DNA of 64,000 nucleotides from an uncultured SAR86 cluster bacterium (GCA_902594545.1 CACJMO010000001.1:85112-149111); one strand, 5' to 3'; shown: positions 20,174 through 31,127, counted from the first letter of the stretch. Notes: generated by a model not told the origin, from the sequence alone. A program made the numbers and translations.

Positions 20174-21294
20174 AGTTGTGGTCTCTTACTTGAAAGAATA
20201 ACTCCAAATGCCAGTAAATGCACGACTATAGAAGTTCCTCCTTGACTTATTAAAGGTAGAGGAACACCAACCACAGGAATTATTCCTACTACCATGGAAA
20301 CATTGATCAATATAAATAATAAAAAAATAAAGCCCAAGGAGCAGCAGGCTAACCTTTCAAAGGTTGATTGAGCCATTAAACCAATTTTAAAAACCCTCCA
20401 TAAAATAAAGCTATAAACAACGAAAAGAAAGGCAATGCCTAATAGTCCAAGCTCCTCTCCAATTACAGAAAATATAAAATCAGAGTGACTTTCTGGAATA
20501 AAGTTCAATTGGCTTTGGGTTCCCTGCAAGTAGCCCTTACCAAAAAAACCACCTGAACCAATAGCAGTTTGCGACTGAGCAATATTCCATCCATCGCCCA
20601 AAGGATCAACATTGGAATCAAAATAGGTAAGAATTCTCTGCTTTTGATATTCCAGTAAATTTGACCAAACATAAGGAGAAATAAGAGCGATAATCAATAG
20701 ATAGGAGGCTATAATCCTCAGAGGTAATCCGGCTAGAAATATAGGGATCATCCCTGATGTAAACACAATAAGAGAAGTTCCTAAATCAGGCTGTTCGAAT
20801 ATTAAATACGAGACAAGTAGGGCTGCAAAAGTTGTTAAAAACCAGTCAGAGAATTTGATTTTAGACTCCTTTCTACACAAGTATGCAACTAATGATAAAG
20901 GCAGTATCAGACGCAAAATCTCTGAGGGCTGAAAACTAAAAAATCCTAAATCTATCCAACGGCTTGTGGAGTAACCTTCTGCAGGATTGATTAATACGTA
21001 TATCAGCATTAAAAATCCCAACCAATAAGAATGCATCAAAATATTTTTATAAGACTCAGGTTTTAGGTGAGAGACGAAAGTCATAATAGCTAACCCGCCC
21101 AATATATAAATAAACTGCCTGCTTACCATCGCGAGAGATTGACCGCTAGAGCTGTAAAGCATCAATAATCCAAAAGACAAAATTAATATCAAAGAAATAA
21201 ACAGAGGTATATCTTTAACAACATACCGAAAAGGGTTGTAATCGGTTGATAACGGCTTATTGATCGAATAATCAAGAGGGGTTCGTTTGCTCAT
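20170..21294 (-). CDS. rodA: Rod shape-determining protein RodA (SEDS family)
   Basis: FQPSEILRL, QPDLGTSL, GKGYLQGTQSQLNFIPESHSDFIFSVIGEELG. ORF track start 21321; internal Met preferred. Confidence 0.95.
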   Translation of the reverse strand: MSKRTPLDYSINKPLSTDYNPFRYVVKDIPLFISLILILSFGLLMLYSSSGQSLAMVSRQFIYILGGLAIMTFVSHLKPESYKNILMHSYWLGFLMLIYVLINPAEGYSTSRWIDLGFFSFQPSEILRLILPLSLVAYLCRKESKIKFSDWFLTTFAALLVSYLIFEQPDLGTSLIVFTSGMIPIFLAGLPLRIIASYLLIIALISPYVWSNLLEYQKQRILTYFDSNVDPLGDGWNIAQSQTAIGSGGFFGKGYLQGTQSQLNFIPESHSDFIFSVIGEELGLLGIAFLFVVYSFILWRVFKIGLMAQSTFERLACCSLGFIFLLFILINVSMVVGIIPVVGVPLPLISQGGTSIVVHLLAFGVILSSKRPQL

Positions 21295-23116
21295 TTTTTT
21301 TCTCGTTTTGATATTCTTCAATTAATTTTTTTGCGATTGGAGCTGCAACTGCACTTCCAGATTCACCGTTTTCAACAATCACTACAACAACAAGATTGGG
21401 TTCGGGTATGGGTCCATAACTTGCAAAAAGGGCGTGGTCTCTATCTCTAATATTCTGTCTAACATCCTCATACTCTTCGCTTACAGTTAATTCTTGATCC
21501 ATAAGACTCTTAATCTGTGCTGTACCTGTTTTACCTGCTATTGAGATACTATCCTCACTATAGAGGTTATGAGCAGTCCCATTCCATGATTCAATCACTG
21601 AAATCATTGACTCTTCGATTACATCCCAATGCTGAACTTCTCTCAAAAAGACTTCGAAGTAGTTTTCAGGATTAAAATTATTCCGTACTGCAAGTACGGG
21701 CTTATAAGTTTTTCCTTTGTTTGCGAGTGCAGAGATAGAAACCGCTAACTGCAATGGTGTAGAAGTAATATATCCTTGGCCGATACCTATATTAATTGTA
21801 TCGCCTACAAACCAAGTCTCACCCATAGTTCCTAACTTCCAGTTTCTGTTAGGTAAAATACTTTTTGATTCAGTTACTAAATCAATCCCAGTAATCTCTC
21901 CAAAGCCGAACATAGAAAGAAAATCAGATATTCTGTCTATAGTTAGTTGCGAAGAAAGTTGATAAAAATAGACATCAGAAGATTCTACAATTGCTTTCTT
22001 AAGATTAACTTTGCCATGACCATCTTCCTTCCATCCTCGATATTTTCGTCCATCCTCTTTTAGTTGAAAAAAACCCTTATCTTCTATAATTGTGTCTTCC
22101 TGTATAACTTCTGCTTCCAGTCCAAGTAGTCCTATGAAAGGCTTTAGTGTAGAAGCTGGAGGATAAGATCCTGAAATTGCCCTATTGAAAAAAGGAGCAT
22201 CTTCTAGATCCTCTTTGCTTAATGAATTTGCCAGCTCAGATTGATTTAATGAATTTGGATTATAGTCGGGCGAGCTAACTAGGGCCTTAACTTTACCGGT
22301 ATTAGGATCTAAAGCTACCACGGCCCCTCTTCTGCCATTTAGCTCCTCTTTTGCCAATTGTTGGAGCTTTAGATTGAGTGTTACTGTGATATCGGAAGGT
22401 CTCTTTGGAGAAATTCTTTCTATTTCCCTGACTTGATTTCCGAATACATCCACTTCGACCACTCTCTTTCCAGAGACACCTTTGAGTTCTTGTTCATAAG
22501 CTCTTTCTAATCCAACCTTTCCGACGTAAGCATCATAAGAATACTGCCTATCTGAAAAAATCACTCTATCTTCCTTATCTACAGGTCCTAAGTGACCAAT
22601 AACATGAGAAAAGAGATTACCATGAGGCAGATATCTTCTGAGCTTTGCTCTAATCACCACATTAGGTAAAGAATCTTTTTGAAGCTCATACCTGGCTATC
22701 TCTTTTTCCGTTAATCTTCCAGCTAAAAGAATAAATTCTTCTGGGTTTCCATTTTTATTGGGAAGATTAATTTTTCTAGTTTCTTCAAAAACCTTTTCTT
22801 TGAGCAGGTCTATCTGAAGTTTTGATATACCGAGCAAGCTTCTCTTGATGAGTAACTCTTGAGTGACAATATTCTCAGCTATTACCGTACCATCTTCTAA
22901 TTTGAAGAGACCTCTTGCAGGATAGATAGGAATTTCAACAATTCGATTCTTATCAGACTCTGCTTCAAAACTATCTTGTTGCAAAACAGTTAACTGTACT
23001 ATCTTAAAAGAACCTATTAAACAGAGGACCAGCAACGGATATAATATGACTCTAAATCTGCCTTTTAGAGATTTAATCTCCATTTCTTCCTTCCTTAAAT
23101 CTTGAAGATTCTTCAT
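21272..23116 (-). CDS. mrdA: Penicillin-binding protein 2
   Basis: YPPASTLKPF (SxxK), SSD, GKTGTAQ (KTG); adjacent to rodA. Confidence 0.95.
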   Translation of the reverse strand: MKNLQDLRKEEMEIKSLKGRFRVILYPLLVLCLIGSFKIVQLTVLQQDSFEAESDKNRIVEIPIYPARGLFKLEDGTVIAENIVTQELLIKRSLLGISKLQIDLLKEKVFEETRKINLPNKNGNPEEFILLAGRLTEKEIARYELQKDSLPNVVIRAKLRRYLPHGNLFSHVIGHLGPVDKEDRVIFSDRQYSYDAYVGKVGLERAYEQELKGVSGKRVVEVDVFGNQVREIERISPKRPSDITVTLNLKLQQLAKEELNGRRGAVVALDPNTGKVKALVSSPDYNPNSLNQSELANSLSKEDLEDAPFFNRAISGSYPPASTLKPFIGLLGLEAEVIQEDTIIEDKGFFQLKEDGRKYRGWKEDGHGKVNLKKAIVESSDVYFYQLSSQLTIDRISDFLSMFGFGEITGIDLVTESKSILPNRNWKLGTMGETWFVGDTINIGIGQGYITSTPLQLAVSISALANKGKTYKPVLAVRNNFNPENYFEVFLREVQHWDVIEESMISVIESWNGTAHNLYSEDSISIAGKTGTAQIKSLMDQELTVSEEYEDVRQNIRDRDHALFASYGPIPEPNLVVVVIVENGESGSAVAAPIAKKLIEEYQNEKKNEQTNPS

Positions 23117-23120
23117 AAGA

Positions 23121-23588
23121 TTATTTATGATAAGGATGGTTTTGGCTTATAGACCACACTCTATAAATCTGCTCTAAAGCCAATACGGGAACGATGGAAT
23201 GAGGAAAGGTAAGGTTGGATAAAGACCAACAGAAATCACTCTTTTCAATTAATGCTTTACTTAAACCGTCCGGACCACCGATGATAAAAGACAAGTCTTT
23301 AGAATTTGAAATCCAATTATCGAAATGTACTTTAAATCTCTCCGTACTCAATTCTGATCCACCTTTATCAAGAGCAATAACAAAATTATCTTGCCTAACT
23401 TTAGAAGCAAGTAGATTGCTTTCCTTTTTGACAACTTCGGAAACACTATAGTTCTTATTCCTAGAGATTGGCTTTATACCAGTCCAATTAACAGCAATTG
23501 ATTTGTTAAACTTTGTTTTGTAAGAATCAAATGCAGTCTCAGCCCATTTAGGTCTGCTGGATTCAATTGATACAAAATTGATTTTCAT
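23121..23588 (-). CDS. rlmH: 23S rRNA (pseudouridine(1915)-N(3))-methyltransferase RlmH
   Basis: FIIGGPDGLS; LALEQIYRVWSISQNHPYHK C-terminus. Confidence 0.93.
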   Translation of the reverse strand: MKINFVSIESSRPKWAETAFDSYKTKFNKSIAVNWTGIKPISRNKNYSVSEVVKKESNLLASKVRQDNFVIALDKGGSELSTERFKVHFDNWISNSKDLSFIIGGPDGLSKALIEKSDFCWSLSNLTFPHSIVPVLALEQIYRVWSISQNHPYHK

Positions 23589-23911
23589 TACAGTTCAGGA
23601 TCCCACAAACTTTCTAGATCATAGAACTCTCTGGCATCGGAAGACATTAAGTGAATAATTACATCTCCAGCATCGACCAAAAGCCATTCGTCTCCTCCCT
23701 GACCTTCTATACTTATCCCAGAAACATTATTTTCTTTAAGTCCTTCTAGCACTCTCTCGCTCATCGCAGCTAAATGTCTGTTGGAAGTACCTGAGGCTAT
23801 GACCATAAAATCTGTTAAAGAACTAATGTTCTTTACATCAATAGCAACAGGGTTAACTGCTTTTATGTCCTCTAAGCTATTTAGAATGGTTTCTTTTAAT
23901 TCTTTATTCAT
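23588..23911 (-). CDS. rsfS: Ribosome silencing factor RsfS
   Basis: TDFMVIASGTSNRHLAAMSE...GDEWLLVDAGDVIIHLMSSDAREFYDLESLW. Confidence 0.95.
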   Translation of the reverse strand: MNKELKETILNSLEDIKAVNPVAIDVKNISSLTDFMVIASGTSNRHLAAMSERVLEGLKENNVSGISIEGQGGDEWLLVDAGDVIIHLMSSDAREFYDLESLWDPEL

Positions 23912-24532
23912 CTATTTGTATAAGTTATTTTCTTTGATGAAAGCATTCACATTTGGATCAATAAACGAGGCAACATCCTTATCAGAATATATCATCTGCC
24001 TTATATGGGTAGAAGTGATCTCAATAGGCTTAATCTTCAAAAGATAGACTTGATTGGGGCCATTTGAAAAATCTTTCTTTGTGAAATTCGATCTTTCTGT
24101 AATAGGGTCAGTGAGACCATTCTTTTTATTCAAGAAGTAGTTAGGTCGTTGAAGAACCAAAATGTTTACTTCCTTTATAAATTTCTTATAAGAATACCAA
24201 CTTTCAATATCTAAAAAAGAATCGGATCCCATAATCCAAAGTAATTCATCCTGCGGATGTTCTTTCTTCAGGTCCAATAATGTTTCGTAAGCATAAGAAG
24301 GTTCTTTCTTATTGAGTTCTCTGGAATCAATTACAACTCCAGGAATATGCTCTAAAGCCATCTTGGTCATAGCTAACTTGAGCGACTCTTCTATTCTCTT
24401 TTTCTTATGCGGGGGATTTCCGTTTGGGATGATGATGAGCTCATCTAACTCCACGAGAGATAAAAGGTCCTCAATTATATTTACATGACCATTGTGAATA
24501 GGATCAAAGGTTCCGCCAAAGATACCAATCAA
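23912..24532 (-). CDS. nadD: Nicotinate-nucleotide adenylyltransferase
   Basis: GIFGGTFDPIHNGHVNI...IPNGNPPHKK...ISSTHIR-like IEITSTHIRQMI. Confidence 0.94.
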   Translation of the reverse strand: MIGIFGGTFDPIHNGHVNIIEDLLSLVELDELIIIPNGNPPHKKKRIEESLKLAMTKMALEHIPGVVIDSRELNKKEPSYAYETLLDLKKEHPQDELLWIMGSDSFLDIESWYSYKKFIKEVNILVLQRPNYFLNKKNGLTDPITERSNFTKKDFSNGPNQVYLLKIKPIEITSTHIRQMIYSDKDVASFIDPNVNAFIKENNLYK

Positions 24533-24548
24533 TTTTTTTTTGGCTATT

Positions 24549-25817
24549 TTACACTCCTCTCAAATTTGAATTACCTTTCACTATAAATTTTTGTGAAGTT
24601 AAACCTTCTAACCCTACTGGGCCTCTGGCATGAATCTTGTCGGTTGAAATTCCAACTTCAGCACCCAACCCGTATTCAAATCCATCTGCCCAGCAAGTAG
24701 GTAAATTATGCATGACAGAGCTTGAGTCTACATTTTTGAAAAAGAACTCTGCTTTTGTTAGATCTTCTGTAACAATTGAATCAGTGTGTTGAGATCCATA
24801 CTTTTGTATGTGATCTATAGCATTACCCATACCTTCAACAACTTTTATTGATAATATTGGTGCAAGGTATTCTGTCATCCAATCAACTTCGTCAGCTTCA
24901 AGTGCATCAATTATTTGTAGTGTTCTTTGGCACCCCCTCACCTCAACTCCTTTCTCAGTAAATCTCTTCATTAACTTTGGAAGCAAGGATTCAGCTACTG
25001 ATTTATGAACTAATAAGGTTTCCATTGCTCCACAAATCCCATACCTATAAGTCTTTGCATTGAAAGCAATATCTTCGGCTTTTTTAAAATCAGCATCTTT
25101 ATCTATATATACGTGGCAAATCCCATCTAAATGTTTTATCACTGGCACTCGAGATTCATCAGATATAAGCTGAACCAGACCTTTGCCACCTCGAGGTATG
25201 ACCACATCTAAAAATTCATCTAAATGTAGTAAAGTTCTAACCGCTTCTCTATCAGTTGTTTCTACGAGCTGAACAGATTCCTTGGGTAAGCCTGCTTTTT
25301 GAAGGCCCTCTTGCAAGCAGTTCCATATCATCTTATTCGATAGTATCGCTTCAGAACCTCCCCTTAAGAGACAAGCATTTCCTGATTTTAGGCAAAGTGC
25401 TGCGGCATCAGCAGTCACATTAGGTCTAGACTCATATATGATGCCTACTACACCTAAAGGAACTCGCATTTTACTTACTTTGATGCCAGATGGAGTAGGA
25501 TCGAGGTCTTTAATTTCTCCTACGGGATCTGGAAGATCAGAAACAACTTTAAGGCCTGAAATCATTGAATCTATTCTGCTGTTGTTAAGCTCCAATCTAT
25601 CAATCAGAGCTGATCCAATAGATTTTTGTTTTGCTAATTCTAAATCCTCAGCGTTTACCTTTAGTATCTGCTTTCTTTTTGACTCGATTTCATCTGCTAT
25701 ACAGCCTAGAGCTTCATTTTTTTTCTCTAAAGAAGCTTGTGCAAGGACCATCGAAGCCTCTTTTGCTTCAGAACCTAACTTTCTCATATAAGAAATTATT
25801 TCTTTACTCTGTGACAT
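24549..25817 (-). CDS. proA: Gamma-glutamyl phosphate reductase
   Basis: [39 protein letters not shown]. Confidence 0.97.
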   Translation of the reverse strand: MSQSKEIISYMRKLGSEAKEASMVLAQASLEKKNEALGCIADEIESKRKQILKVNAEDLELAKQKSIGSALIDRLELNNSRIDSMISGLKVVSDLPDPVGEIKDLDPTPSGIKVSKMRVPLGVVGIIYESRPNVTADAAALCLKSGNACLLRGGSEAILSNKMIWNCLQEGLQKAGLPKESVQLVETTDREAVRTLLHLDEFLDVVIPRGGKGLVQLISDESRVPVIKHLDGICHVYIDKDADFKKAEDIAFNAKTYRYGICGAMETLLVHKSVAESLLPKLMKRFTEKGVEVRGCQRTLQIIDALEADEVDWMTEYLAPILSIKVVEGMGNAIDHIQKYGSQHTDSIVTEDLTKAEFFFKNVDSSSVMHNLPTCWADGFEYGLGAEVGISTDKIHARGPVGLEGLTSQKFIVKGNSNLRGV

Positions 25818-25847
25818 TGTGCAATATTCTACCTAAGTATCTGGGCT

Positions 25848-26468
25848 TTGAAAAAACTTAAGATGTTTGAATTTACTGAATTATTATTTTGGCTAGAGAA
25901 AAATCCTCAATGGATAGCTTTAGGAATTATTGGAGCTTCCTTTATAGAAAGTTTTGCGCTTATCGGAATAATAGTTCCTGGGGTGGTCTTATTAGCAGTC
26001 ATAGCAGGCCTTGCTTCAGCCTCTCTGACTGTATACGAGGTGGTAGCCCTTGCTTACCTGGCTAGTTTAATTTCAGATATAGCAAGCTATTTCATAGGCT
26101 TTGCGTTGAGGAATTCTATATCTAAAGTTTGGCCCTTCATTAAATATCCTGAATTTTTAACTAACGGAAGAATTTTTTTCAAAAGATACGGAGTAATAGG
26201 CCTATTTTTTGGGAAATTTATAGGCCCAGTAAGGCCCTTACTTCCAATTACAGCCGGCTCAATGAGCATGAATCGTAAACATTTCTTTTTGATTGAAATT
26301 GTCTCATGCTTTCTTTGGTCGTTAATGTATACCTTGCCAGGCTATTATGCTGGAAAATCCGTAAATATTGAGAGCGGGAATCCTTTTGAGTCTATTTGGG
26401 TAATAGCAGGCATTATTGTTTTATTAATCCTTATAAGGTACTTTAGTAAAAAATTTAAAACACAATGA
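25848..26468 (+). CDS. DedA family membrane protein
   Basis: IGIIVPGVVLLAVIAGLAS...FGKFIGPVRPLLPITAGSMSMNRKHFFLIE. Confidence 0.85.
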   Translation: MKKLKMFEFTELLFWLEKNPQWIALGIIGASFIESFALIGIIVPGVVLLAVIAGLASASLTVYEVVALAYLASLISDIASYFIGFALRNSISKVWPFIKYPEFLTNGRIFFKRYGVIGLFFGKFIGPVRPLLPITAGSMSMNRKHFFLIEIVSCFLWSLMYTLPGYYAGKSVNIESGNPFESIWVIAGIIVLLILIRYFSKKFKTQ

Positions 26469-27865
26469 CAGAAATATATCCAGATCACCCAAATTTAAGA
26501 GGGAACTATGCTCCGTTAAGGATGGAGTGCAATATCAATGATTTAATTATAGAAGGAGAAGTGCCCAAAGAGCTTTTTGGAAGCTATTACAGAAATGGCC
26601 CCGATCCACAATTTCCACCCATGGGAGGAGATTATCATTGGTTTGCAGGAGACGGTATGGTTCATGCATTCCATTTTGAAAATGGAAAAGTGTCCTATCT
26701 GAATAGATGGGCGCAGACTTCAAAATGGAAACAAGAAAGGAAAGCAGGAAGATCTCTAATTAATGCCTTAAATCCTATGGAACCAGATCCTATTTTTGAC
26801 TTCGAAGGAGAGGATGGAACAGCAAATACAAACATTGTTTATCATTCAGGAAAATTATTAGCTCTAGAAGAAGGGCATAAGCCTTTTGAGCTTGATCCTA
26901 TAACTTTAGAGTCAAAAGGCGCTTATGATTATAAAGGGAAACTTAATTCAGCAATGACTGCGCATCCCAAAATCGATCCTTCTACGGGAGATATGATTGG
27001 ATTCAGTTACGGTTTCGGAGTTAACAAAATGAGTTATTTTGTTATAAATCGCGAGGGAGTGCTGACAACATTTTCGGAGTTTGATACTCCCTATTCAAGC
27101 ATGGTTCATGATTTCGTTGTAACAACAAAACACGTAATTTTTCCAATTTTTCCTTTGATCATAGACTTTAACCTTGCAGCACAAGGAAAATCACCTATAG
27201 CTTGGGATGTCAATCGTCCAAGTCAAATCGGTGTCATGCCCAGAGATGGCAGTGTTAGAGATATTAGATGGATTGAAAGTGATCCCTGTTTTGTATTTCA
27301 TCCGATGAATGCCTATGAGAGTGAGGGAAAAATAATTGCCGATATGATGCAATTTGAAGAAGCACCTATGTTTCCTCACCTGGATGGCTCAGCACCCGAT
27401 CTTAAAAAAGGAGAGGCAAGATTAAACAGATGGGAAATTGATCTTAGTTCAAATTCCGGGTCAATCAGTAAGCTATACCTTGATGATAGTATTGGAGAGT
27501 TTCCTAGACTGGACGAAAGAAAATCTATGTCTGAATATAGATTTGGCTATTATGCATCTAATAATGGCAATTCTCCAAAAGGAGTTAGTTTCAATTCTGT
27601 TTCGAGCTATGACTTCGATACAGGAACCAAAGATAGTTATACGCTCTCGGAATATGATGCAGTTGGAGAGCCTATATTTGTTCCAAAAAGTGATGCTAGC
27701 GAAGAAGGAGAAGGATTCTTAATTGCGCTATCATTTTTAGGAGAAGAAAATAGATCCGATTTGATGATTTTCGATGCAGAAAATATTTCAAGTGGACCTT
27801 TGGCGAAAGCACAATTGCCCCATCGGGTACCCTATGGATTCCATGGTAATTGGAGACAAGGCTAG
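26465..27865 (+). CDS. Carotenoid oxygenase family (RPE65/lignostilbene-type) dioxygenase
   Basis: GSYYRNGPDPQFPP...WFAGDGMVHAFHFENGKVSYLNRW; the four iron-ligand His contexts are present (TAHPK, MVHDF, FHPMNAYE, FHGNW). Confidence 0.9.
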   Translation: MTEIYPDHPNLRGNYAPLRMECNINDLIIEGEVPKELFGSYYRNGPDPQFPPMGGDYHWFAGDGMVHAFHFENGKVSYLNRWAQTSKWKQERKAGRSLINALNPMEPDPIFDFEGEDGTANTNIVYHSGKLLALEEGHKPFELDPITLESKGAYDYKGKLNSAMTAHPKIDPSTGDMIGFSYGFGVNKMSYFVINREGVLTTFSEFDTPYSSMVHDFVVTTKHVIFPIFPLIIDFNLAAQGKSPIAWDVNRPSQIGVMPRDGSVRDIRWIESDPCFVFHPMNAYESEGKIIADMMQFEEAPMFPHLDGSAPDLKKGEARLNRWEIDLSSNSGSISKLYLDDSIGEFPRLDERKSMSEYRFGYYASNNGNSPKGVSFNSVSSYDFDTGTKDSYTLSEYDAVGEPIFVPKSDASEEGEGFLIALSFLGEENRSDLMIFDAENISSGPLAKAQLPHRVPYGFHGNWRQG

Positions 27866-28459
27866 TCAGCCACCAAGTTTCTTAATTATTCCCTTGAGAT
27901 AGTCGAGCTTTTCACGACTACTATCAAGTTCAAGGATTGTCTGTTTTTCTATGGGTTGAATGGGAAGTACGCTTGCCAAGATGTAGCACACGCTACTTGA
28001 GCTTGTAGTATCGAGATCTAATTCAAGTTTCTTTATTTCGGGATGATTAGTGATTTCTTCTACCATATTCCACATATCGCTGTACTTGGGCTCCTTAGAT
28101 AAGTCTTCGTCTAATTCTTCAATTTTCAAGACTTTACCCACTAGTAAATCATCATCTTCCTTCCATTTTTCTTGGACTTTAATCTTATCTTTCCCTCGAA
28201 CCGTTATCCCTAGAAGGCCGTTATCAAGTTGATCAAAATCAACTATTTCAACGTATGTGGCAATGTTATGGTGACTTGGCAAGCCAGTTTTATCATCATA
28301 ACCTTGCTTTGCTAGGACTATACAAAAGCCTTCAGAATTACTAAGGCATTTTCTTACCATATCTATGTATCTAGGCTCAAAAATTTGGAGGGGCAAAAGA
28401 GCACCCGGAAGAACATTGATATTCAGCGGAAATAAAGGCGAGGTCAGCCCTTCAGTCAT
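27866..28459 (-). CDS. LON peptidase substrate-binding domain protein
   Basis: LFPLNINVLPGALLPLQIFEPRYIDMVRKCL. Confidence 0.88.
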   Translation of the reverse strand: MTEGLTSPLFPLNINVLPGALLPLQIFEPRYIDMVRKCLSNSEGFCIVLAKQGYDDKTGLPSHHNIATYVEIVDFDQLDNGLLGITVRGKDKIKVQEKWKEDDDLLVGKVLKIEELDEDLSKEPKYSDMWNMVEEITNHPEIKKLELDLDTTSSSSVCYILASVLPIQPIEKQTILELDSSREKLDYLKGIIKKLGG

Positions 28460-29807
28460 TTTTATATTCCTTTAAAAGTAATTTAGTGAGGTTATCAAAA
28501 TTACCGTTAGACATAACAACCAATAGATCATCCGCTTGATTAAGCTTTTTAAACTCTTTCACGAATTCACTAATGTTAACAATTTGCGAGGATTTGGAAG
28601 GTTCCGCACCTACTAATTTTTCCGTTTGAGTAAAGTCTTCACTCTTCCAAAATACCTTATCTGCAACAGCAATAGCCTCTACGAGGTTATTATCATGAAA
28701 TCCAGACTTCATCGTATTGGACCTCAACTCAATGGCAGCAATTAATCTCTTATTAGGAAATTTCTTTTTTATGCCCTCAAGCGTGCTCTTTATAGCTGTA
28801 GGATGATGGGCAAAATCTTCAATCAATACCAGTCTATGATCTTCAAAAAGTAAGTCTTGACGCTTAGCAACTCCCTTAAATTTTTTCAAAGAATTCAAAG
28901 CATCTTTCATCTCAATGCCGTATTGTTTAGCTGCTAAGACTGCAGTTATTGCGTTTCTAGCATTATGTTCTCCTAGCATTGTCCAATCTAATTCTCCTTC
29001 ATTTCCAGCAATCCTAAGCCGTGTTGGTGTATTATCTTGTGAAAAAGAGATGGAATTTTCATGTTGCCCATTTATTCCATAGCTTATCAATTTACTCCAA
29101 CAGCCCATGTTGAGAACCTTGGAAATATTTAAATCATCGGTAGGAAATATTATTCTGGCCTCCTCTTTTAGAGTTCTAATTAAATGGTGAAATTCTCTGT
29201 ATATATACGATATGTCTGGAAATATATCAGCATGATCAAACTCTAGATTATTAATGATTAAAGTATCTGGTTTATAGTGAATAAATTTTGATCTCTTATC
29301 GAAAAAAGCTGTGTCATATTCATCTGCTTCTAGAACGAATATATCATCCTTGCCTCTTCTAGCTGATTTATGAAAATCTTTTGGTCTTCCTGCTATTAAA
29401 TACCCTACATCGATGCCTTGATCTTCAAATATCCATGCAATCATTGCAGTTGTTGTTGTCTTTCCGTGGGTTCCTGAGACGGCAATTACCTTTTTATCTT
29501 TTAGAATTGTTTTGTATAACCAATCAGGTCCGGAAATTAAATCAGCCTTGGTGGATAAGAGATATTCAAGTGCCGGATTCCCACGAGAAATAGAATTGCC
29601 AATGACATATCTATCTGCATCGGGTATCAGGGAAGCATCATAGCCCTGCATTATCTGAATTCCCATCTCCTCGAGATGATCTGACATAGGCGGATAGATA
29701 TTTTCATCACACCCCGATATGTCTATGCCATTTTCTTTTCCTAAAATTGCAAGCCCACCCATGAAAGTTCCACAAATTCCAAGGATATGTACTCTTTCTT
29801 TAGACAT
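28452..29807 (-). CDS. mpl: UDP-N-acetylmuramate:L-alanyl-gamma-D-glutamyl-meso-diaminopimelate ligase
   Basis: VHILGICGTFMGGLAILGKENGIDISGCDENIYPPMSD...VSGTHGKTTTTAMIAW...DFAHHPTAI. Start at internal Met (MSKERVHILG). Confidence 0.94.
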   Translation of the reverse strand: MSKERVHILGICGTFMGGLAILGKENGIDISGCDENIYPPMSDHLEEMGIQIMQGYDASLIPDADRYVIGNSISRGNPALEYLLSTKADLISGPDWLYKTILKDKKVIAVSGTHGKTTTTAMIAWIFEDQGIDVGYLIAGRPKDFHKSARRGKDDIFVLEADEYDTAFFDKRSKFIHYKPDTLIINNLEFDHADIFPDISYIYREFHHLIRTLKEEARIIFPTDDLNISKVLNMGCWSKLISYGINGQHENSISFSQDNTPTRLRIAGNEGELDWTMLGEHNARNAITAVLAAKQYGIEMKDALNSLKKFKGVAKRQDLLFEDHRLVLIEDFAHHPTAIKSTLEGIKKKFPNKRLIAAIELRSNTMKSGFHDNNLVEAIAVADKVFWKSEDFTQTEKLVGAEPSKSSQIVNISEFVKEFKKLNQADDLLVVMSNGNFDNLTKLLLKEYKND

Positions 29808-29870
29808 TAATTCATTATAACTAGCAAGAATGAATACAAGATAGATTTGTTTTAAAGTATTATTCGACCG

Positions 29871-31127
29871 ATGAAAGCCAAAAACGCGGTTTATGCCCAA
29901 TCGGGAGGTGTCACCTCAGTCATAAATGCAACTGCCTGTGGAGTTATTGAAGCTTCACGGAAGTCCAAGAAAATCGACAAGCTCTTTGCAGGAAAAGATG
30001 GAATAGTTGGAATTCTTAATGAGGATTTAATTGATACAAGCATAGAAAAAAGTTCTGAAATCAAGAAATTAATGCACACTCCAGGTGGTGCGTTTGGTTC
30101 TTGTAGACATAAGCTTAAAGACCCTAAAAAGAGCCAAAAAGAATTCAAAAGACTCATAGAAGTTTTTCAAGCTCACGATATTGGATACTTCTTCTATAAT
30201 GGTGGAGGAGATTCTCAAGATACATCAAATAAAATAGCACAATACACAAAAGAGGCAGGATTTCCCGTAACTTGTATTGGTATCCCAAAAACCATAGATA
30301 ATGATTTGCCTTTCACAGATAACTGTCCTGGGTTTGGATCTGTAGCAAAGTATATTGCCACTTCAACAAAAGAAGCTGCTCTAGATGTTAAAAGTATGTC
30401 CAAAAGCTCCACAAAGATTTTTATTCTTGAAGTTATGGGAAGGCATGCGGGATGGCTTGCTGCATCCGCTGGACTAGCCAAGTCAAGCAATAACTCGGCG
30501 CCTCATATTATTCTTCTGCCAGAAGTCCCCTTTAACGAAAAGAGTTTTTTGAAAAAAGTAAAAGAAGTGGTAAAAAAAGAAGATTATTGCGTAATCGTTG
30601 TTTCTGAAGGAGCACAATACAAGAACGGAAAATTTCTTGCTGATGCCGGCACGGTTGATTCTTTTGGTCACAAACAACTTGGGGGAGTTGCACCTAGAGT
30701 TGCTGAATTGATCAGTAGTAAATTAGGGCTAAAGTATCATTGGGCTGTTTCGGATTATTTACAAAGATCCGCTCGTCATATTTCTTCTCAGGTAGATTTA
30801 GATCAAGCCTATGCAGTAGGTAAAGCTGCTGTTGAATTTGCCTCTAAAGGTGAAAATGCGATTATGCCAATTATTGTGAGAAGAAAATCAAAGCCCTATT
30901 CTTGGGATATTGGAAAAGTTGAATTATCAAAAGTAGCTAACATTGAAAAGAAAATGCCTCAAAAATTTATATCGAAGGATGGTTTTGGCATAACTCAGTC
31001 TTGCAAAAACTATCTTCTTCCTTTGATTCAAGGGGAAGCCTGGGCGCCGTTTAAGGATGGCGTGATAGATACTGCTTCTTTGAAAAATAAGCTTACTAAA
31101 AAGAAGTTGAAAAGGTTTAAAATTTAG
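29871..31127 (+). CDS. pfp: 6-phosphofructokinase, probably PPi-dependent
   Basis: NGGGDSQDT and PKTIDNDL (Lys instead of the Gly of ATP-PFKs), MGRHAGWLAA. Confidence 0.82.
   Translation: MKAKNAVYAQSGGVTSVINATACGVIEASRKSKKIDKLFAGKDGIVGILNEDLIDTSIEKSSEIKKLMHTPGGAFGSCRHKLKDPKKSQKEFKRLIEVFQAHDIGYFFYNGGGDSQDTSNKIAQYTKEAGFPVTCIGIPKTIDNDLPFTDNCPGFGSVAKYIATSTKEAALDVKSMSKSSTKIFILEVMGRHAGWLAASAGLAKSSNNSAPHIILLPEVPFNEKSFLKKVKEVVKKEDYCVIVVSEGAQYKNGKFLADAGTVDSFGHKQLGGVAPRVAELISSKLGLKYHWAVSDYLQRSARHISSQVDLDQAYAVGKAAVEFASKGENAIMPIIVRRKSKPYSWDIGKVELSKVANIEKKMPQKFISKDGFGITQSCKNYLLPLIQGEAWAPFKDGVIDTASLKNKLTKKKLKRFKI

Noticed and set aside
27438-27722. 94-aa plus ORF in an alternative frame
   Set aside because: Nested within the carotenoid oxygenase gene, whose frame has conserved residues.
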